Of a stretch of DNA of 64,000 bases, positions 61,380 through 64,000 are shown in pieces. This DNA is from Saxidomus purpurata (lineage: Eukaryota > Mollusca > Bivalvia > Venerida > Veneridae), in assembly GCA_022818135.1 (NCBI GenBank), contig JAFMSR010000002.1, positions 52,850,342 through 52,914,341 of the forward strand, read 5' to 3'. The first letter of the stretch is position 1, and the number at the start of each line of letters is the position of its first letter. The notes below the pieces were generated by a model that worked only from the letters and a program-made list of their open reading frames with translations, had not been told where the DNA came from and did no database searches. The translations under genes were made by a program, and so were the position numbers.

Positions 61380-62332
61380 GTGACCACACCCCAATGGTCA
61401 CTTTGAACAACAATGGAACATACAGTGCACACTAGAAATGACATGCATACGTAGTAATACAATGATGGCACAATTAGACTAGTTGAGCAAATTGTGGTAA
61501 TACTGATTGGCAGTAAATGCAGGAGGGTACAAAATAGACACGAACAAACATATGTATCAAAATTAATGTTAGTAAATGAAAGTAAACACACCCCAATGCT
61601 TACCCCCACCGAACAACAGTATACACAAAGAGGATACGATTGGTTACAGTTTGTATCGGCAAGAGCATGTCACTAAGTTAGTTTGATAAAGTGTACCCAC
61701 GTTATACAAAAAAAGAAAGGTAGTTAGATGAAGATGCAGTCAATGACTACACAACACGGTCACTAATAAACATAAAAACGCATGAAAGTTTAACAATATA
61801 AGCATGTAGATAAGTCAAACAATGGTGTATGTGACATAATTAAGTAACATAAAAAGGAGCAGCAATGCGGAAAAGCCTGAAGTAACCGACTAGACATTCA
61901 AAGCAACACAGAAGTTGTGCGTTGGATAGCAGCTCTGTGGCGAAACAACAAGTCATGTGAAAAAGTAAGCGTAAGCACACCCCAATGCCTACAAGAGTGA
62001 ACTAACTAAAAATGCATATTACAAAAACACAAATTTATGTGAAATACAGTTAAGCATGAAGGACAAAAATTACAAATACATAAATCTATGCAGTTAATTA
62101 ACAACTGCAGCATCTAAAATAAAAGCATAACAACACAAAATAGTAACTAATATGTACAGTATATTAACAGAATGCCAATGCTAATGAGACTCACAACTGG
62201 TGGGTTTGGGAGCAATTGTAAGAAACAGATTTATGACACGAGTGATAGGGAATACACACCCCAATGTTTCCCGTAATAACTACATGGTATGAAAGAAAAC
62301 AAACTAGGAGAAAACACACCCCCATGTTTCTC
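61380..62332 (-). other. Five hairpins with a shared 10-nt loop
   Basis: Hairpins at 61380-61401, 61582-61603, 61971-61992, 62248-62272 and 62308-62332. In the element's sense RNA the loop is AUUGGGGUGU (AUGGGGGUGU in the last). Stems are 6-7 bp and differ in sequence, for example GUGACC/GGUCAC, GUAAGC/GUUUAC, GUAGGC/GCUUAC. The closing pair next to the loop is always C-G. The last two stems have one bulged base. Two plus-strand A-C mismatches become G-U pairs on the minus strand, which suggests a structured RNA on that strand. Confidence 0.75.
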
Positions 62333-62386
62333 ATGTAAAGTGAAGGGAAGTAGTTGGTGTTATGACAACAAATTCTAATTATGCAA

Positions 62387-63281
62387 TCAGATGGGTGTTT
62401 GAATCTGAAGTTTGGGCAGACGAATGTAGCGCTTAAAAGCATACGATCGCCAACGTCCCATTTGCATGATTTGACTCTCTGGTATGCCTGCTAGAATTGC
62501 TTGAGTACAAGCGCCAATGCGAAAACTGTGTAATTTATATTGGTTTGATGATAAGCCTGTTGCCGACAGTAGTTCGTGGAAAACATGCCTAAAGGATGAC
62601 AAAGTGACCGGATCTCCAGTAGATGAGATGAACAAAGGGCCTGAAGTGGGACCCCTAAGCACGAAATAGGAGCGCAGAGCAATGACAGGACAGAGACTAG
62701 AATTTACTGCCTGTATGATTATTTTAACAGGTTTATCTGACTTTTTTGTCTTGTAATTATGCAAGCTTATATGTAAAGCTTTGCGTTTGACCAGGAGGTG
62801 TGAAAATTGCATGGTATTATGCGCTTGAGATGCTGCATTCGGCAAGAGTTCTCCCATTCGGAAAAAAACCGTGAAATGCCAGCAGAATTATGGCCGAATA
62901 AAGGTTTTTTAGGTACAGACTATAGTTATACAAATCATGGACTGCGGACAGAAGGCGGCGTATATGTTCAGCAAGCAGGGGTAAACGGTTATCTTGTGTG
63001 CGTCTAAGTTTACGACAACCTAAAACCATTCTACGAATGATGAATGTATCACATGGATTAGGAAGGTTGGCTACTAGGTGAAAATATGAGATGGCGGAGA
63101 GATGGCTGCTGATAGATGATGGAGCAAAGTTAGTAAGATGCAAATGCGCGATAAACTGTGAGACTGTGTCTGATGTAGCTGGTAATGGTGGCTTCGATAT
63201 AGAAGAGGTAAATGAAGAGAATCTCGCCCAAAACCGATCGTACGACTTTCTTGTTGAAGAAGCTAGAGATGATGTGATCAA
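62387..63281 (-). pseudogene. Tyrosine recombinase of the DIRS/Ngaro-like element, one frameshift
   Basis: Two overlapping frames. 63281-62817 gives the N-terminal SAM-like core-binding domain (STRKSYDRFWARF, FIAHLHL, HLSAISYFH, IRRMVLGCRKLRR). 62857-62387 gives the catalytic part (MGELLPNA, HSFRIGACTQAIL, QMGRWRSYAFKRYIR). The catalytic set is R in the first motif, H-x-x-R, the W of GRW and the tyrosine of RYIR. The break lies in a run of seven T (minus strand; plus 62862-62868), a typical slippage site, so it may be a mutation or a sequencing error. The N-terminal frame stays open upstream and overlaps the end of the RNase H frame. The enzyme would integrate circular cDNA. Confidence 0.88.
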
Positions 63282-63289
63282 CTGGTCCC

Positions 63290-63994
63290 TTACAGTAGCA
63301 AGGTCCGTGGAGACATGTGTAAGGGAATGGCCAGAGGCACTTTGTCCAGATGAGGTGCTAGCCGTAAGGCTTCTGCTACCTGCAATCGAGAAAGTTTATC
63401 ACAAACAGTATTTTTATGGGTAGGAATATGGGTTGACCTAAAAATGAAATTGCAGTCTAAAGCTTTTAACACAATTATACGAATGAGGTTCATCATGTGT
63501 TTGTCTCTAGATGTTTGTTTATTCAAACAGTAAACTACAGCCATGTTATCGCAGACAAACAGGATGTTTTTGTTGGACCATAAATGACCAAACAGGAAGA
63601 CTGCCAGGGCAATGGGGTATAACTCAAGGGTGTTGGTGTGATGAAACTTGACTGCTTCAGGGAAGGAGCCAAAGGTCCAGGAGGAAAGGTGAGAGCAACC
63701 AAAACCTTTAGATCCTGCAGCATCTGAGTAAAGTTGTAGAGTAGTAGAAGAAATGAAACGATCGTTTGTAAGCAGAGTACACCCATTGTATTTTTCAAGG
63801 AAATTGAACCAAAGTCGGAGATCCGCGCGGCATTCTGCATTAAGCTTAATGAAGTGGTGTGGAGAAGTTTTTCCACATGTGAGGTCATAAAGACGTCGCA
63901 AGAAACACCGACCCGGTTTAATAACTTTACAAGCAAAGTTAAGATGTCCCAGGAGGGATTGTAATGCCTGAAGTGTGATTTTTCGTTTGCACAT
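63290..63994 (-). CDS. RT/RNase H C-terminal part of the DIRS/Ngaro-like element (cut by window)
   Basis: 234 codons, open to the window edge, so the true start is outside. The first ~60 residues (LQALQSLLGHLNFACKVIKPGR, FLRRLYDLT) are the connection after the reverse transcriptase palm. Next is an RNase H domain with D in LQLYSDAAGSKGFG, E in HTNTLELYPIAL, D in LFVCDNMAVV and D in KNTVCDKLSR, all four expected acidic residues. It ends MSPRTLLL at 63290. The order RT-RNase H then tyrosine recombinase, with no DDE integrase or aspartic protease seen, fits the DIRS order. Confidence 0.88.
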   Translation of the reverse strand: MCKRKITLQALQSLLGHLNFACKVIKPGRCFLRRLYDLTCGKTSPHHFIKLNAECRADLRLWFNFLEKYNGCTLLTNDRFISSTTLQLYSDAAGSKGFGCSHLSSWTFGSFPEAVKFHHTNTLELYPIALAVFLFGHLWSNKNILFVCDNMAVVYCLNKQTSRDKHMMNLIRIIVLKALDCNFIFRSTHIPTHKNTVCDKLSRLQVAEALRLAPHLDKVPLAIPLHMSPRTLLL

Positions 63995-64000
63995 AGTTTG

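Larger units (their letters stand above)
60409..64000 (-). mobile_element. DIRS/Ngaro-like tyrosine-recombinase retrotransposon (partial)
   Basis: Runs off the right edge. In sense orientation (minus) it has the end of an RT/RNase H frame (63994-63290), a tyrosine recombinase (about 63281-62387), 1.28 kb of non-coding 3' region, then direct repeats at 61105-60893 and 60621-60409 around a 271-bp segment. That ORFs-B1-A2-B2 order matches the split direct repeats of Ngaro/PAT-type elements; the matching A1 would be outside the window. The repeats differ at one of 213 positions, so the insertion is probably young. Confidence 0.85.

Noticed and set aside
61025..61609. 194-codon minus-strand frame in the YR element 3' region
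   Set aside because: Composition is hydrophobic and cysteine-rich without a domain, it overlaps the B1 direct repeat and two of the hairpins, and DIRS-type elements have a non-coding region here.

Overview
This window looks like animal nuclear DNA, most likely from a bivalve mollusc. The evidence is an AT-rich background, short exons with GT/AG introns, a Hes-type bHLH gene, a GT32 glycosyltransferase exon, and several mollusc-style repeats: tRNA-derived SINEs, elements ending AGCTCACCTG or (T)GCCCCC, and modules carrying repeated AAGGTCAAGGTCAC. The species cannot be fixed from sequence alone. There is no bacterial gene organisation, no rRNA and no CRISPR.

Cellular genes are sparse. (1) Two intact paralogues of an unrecognised three-exon gene of 229 aa lie on the minus strand at 8608-7012 and 16257-14632, inside a ~3 kb segment present twice in direct orientation (5608-8735 and 13440-16310). 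(2) The last exon of a GT32-type glycosyltransferase is at 32071-33128 (+). (3) A complete three-exon Hes-like bHLH-Orange repressor of 268 aa ending in WRPF is at 49411-51360 (+).

The rest is mostly mobile and repetitive DNA, often nested. 1.9-4.3 kb: two opposed 7-bp-period satellite arms. 9.9-10.4 kb: a SINE whose 3' end has expanded into a 42-bp tandem array. 18.7-24.2 kb: a GCCCCC-ended element carrying a ~179-bp tandem array, split by a decayed LINE. 31.3-31.6 kb: a MITE. 36.6-38.6 kb: an element with ~275-bp terminal inverted repeats and TA flanks. 38.8-40.4 kb: a second LINE remnant. 40.7-48.0 kb: a 7.3-kb hAT transposon with a three-exon transposase, inserted into a dispersed repeat whose uninterrupted homologue lies at 34.3-35.4 kb. 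60.4 kb to the window end: a tyrosine-recombinase (DIRS/Ngaro-like) retrotransposon on the minus strand with near-identical split direct repeats.

The strongest unexplained signal is in the 3' region of that last element (61380-62332). Five short hairpins share a 10-nt loop (minus-strand RNA AUUGGGGUGU), while their stems differ in sequence but stay paired. Some of the changes pair only as G-U in the element's sense RNA. The duplicated gene family is the second notable item: its central exon is symmetric (phase 1-1) and repeats a ~50-aa motif also found at the end of exon 1.
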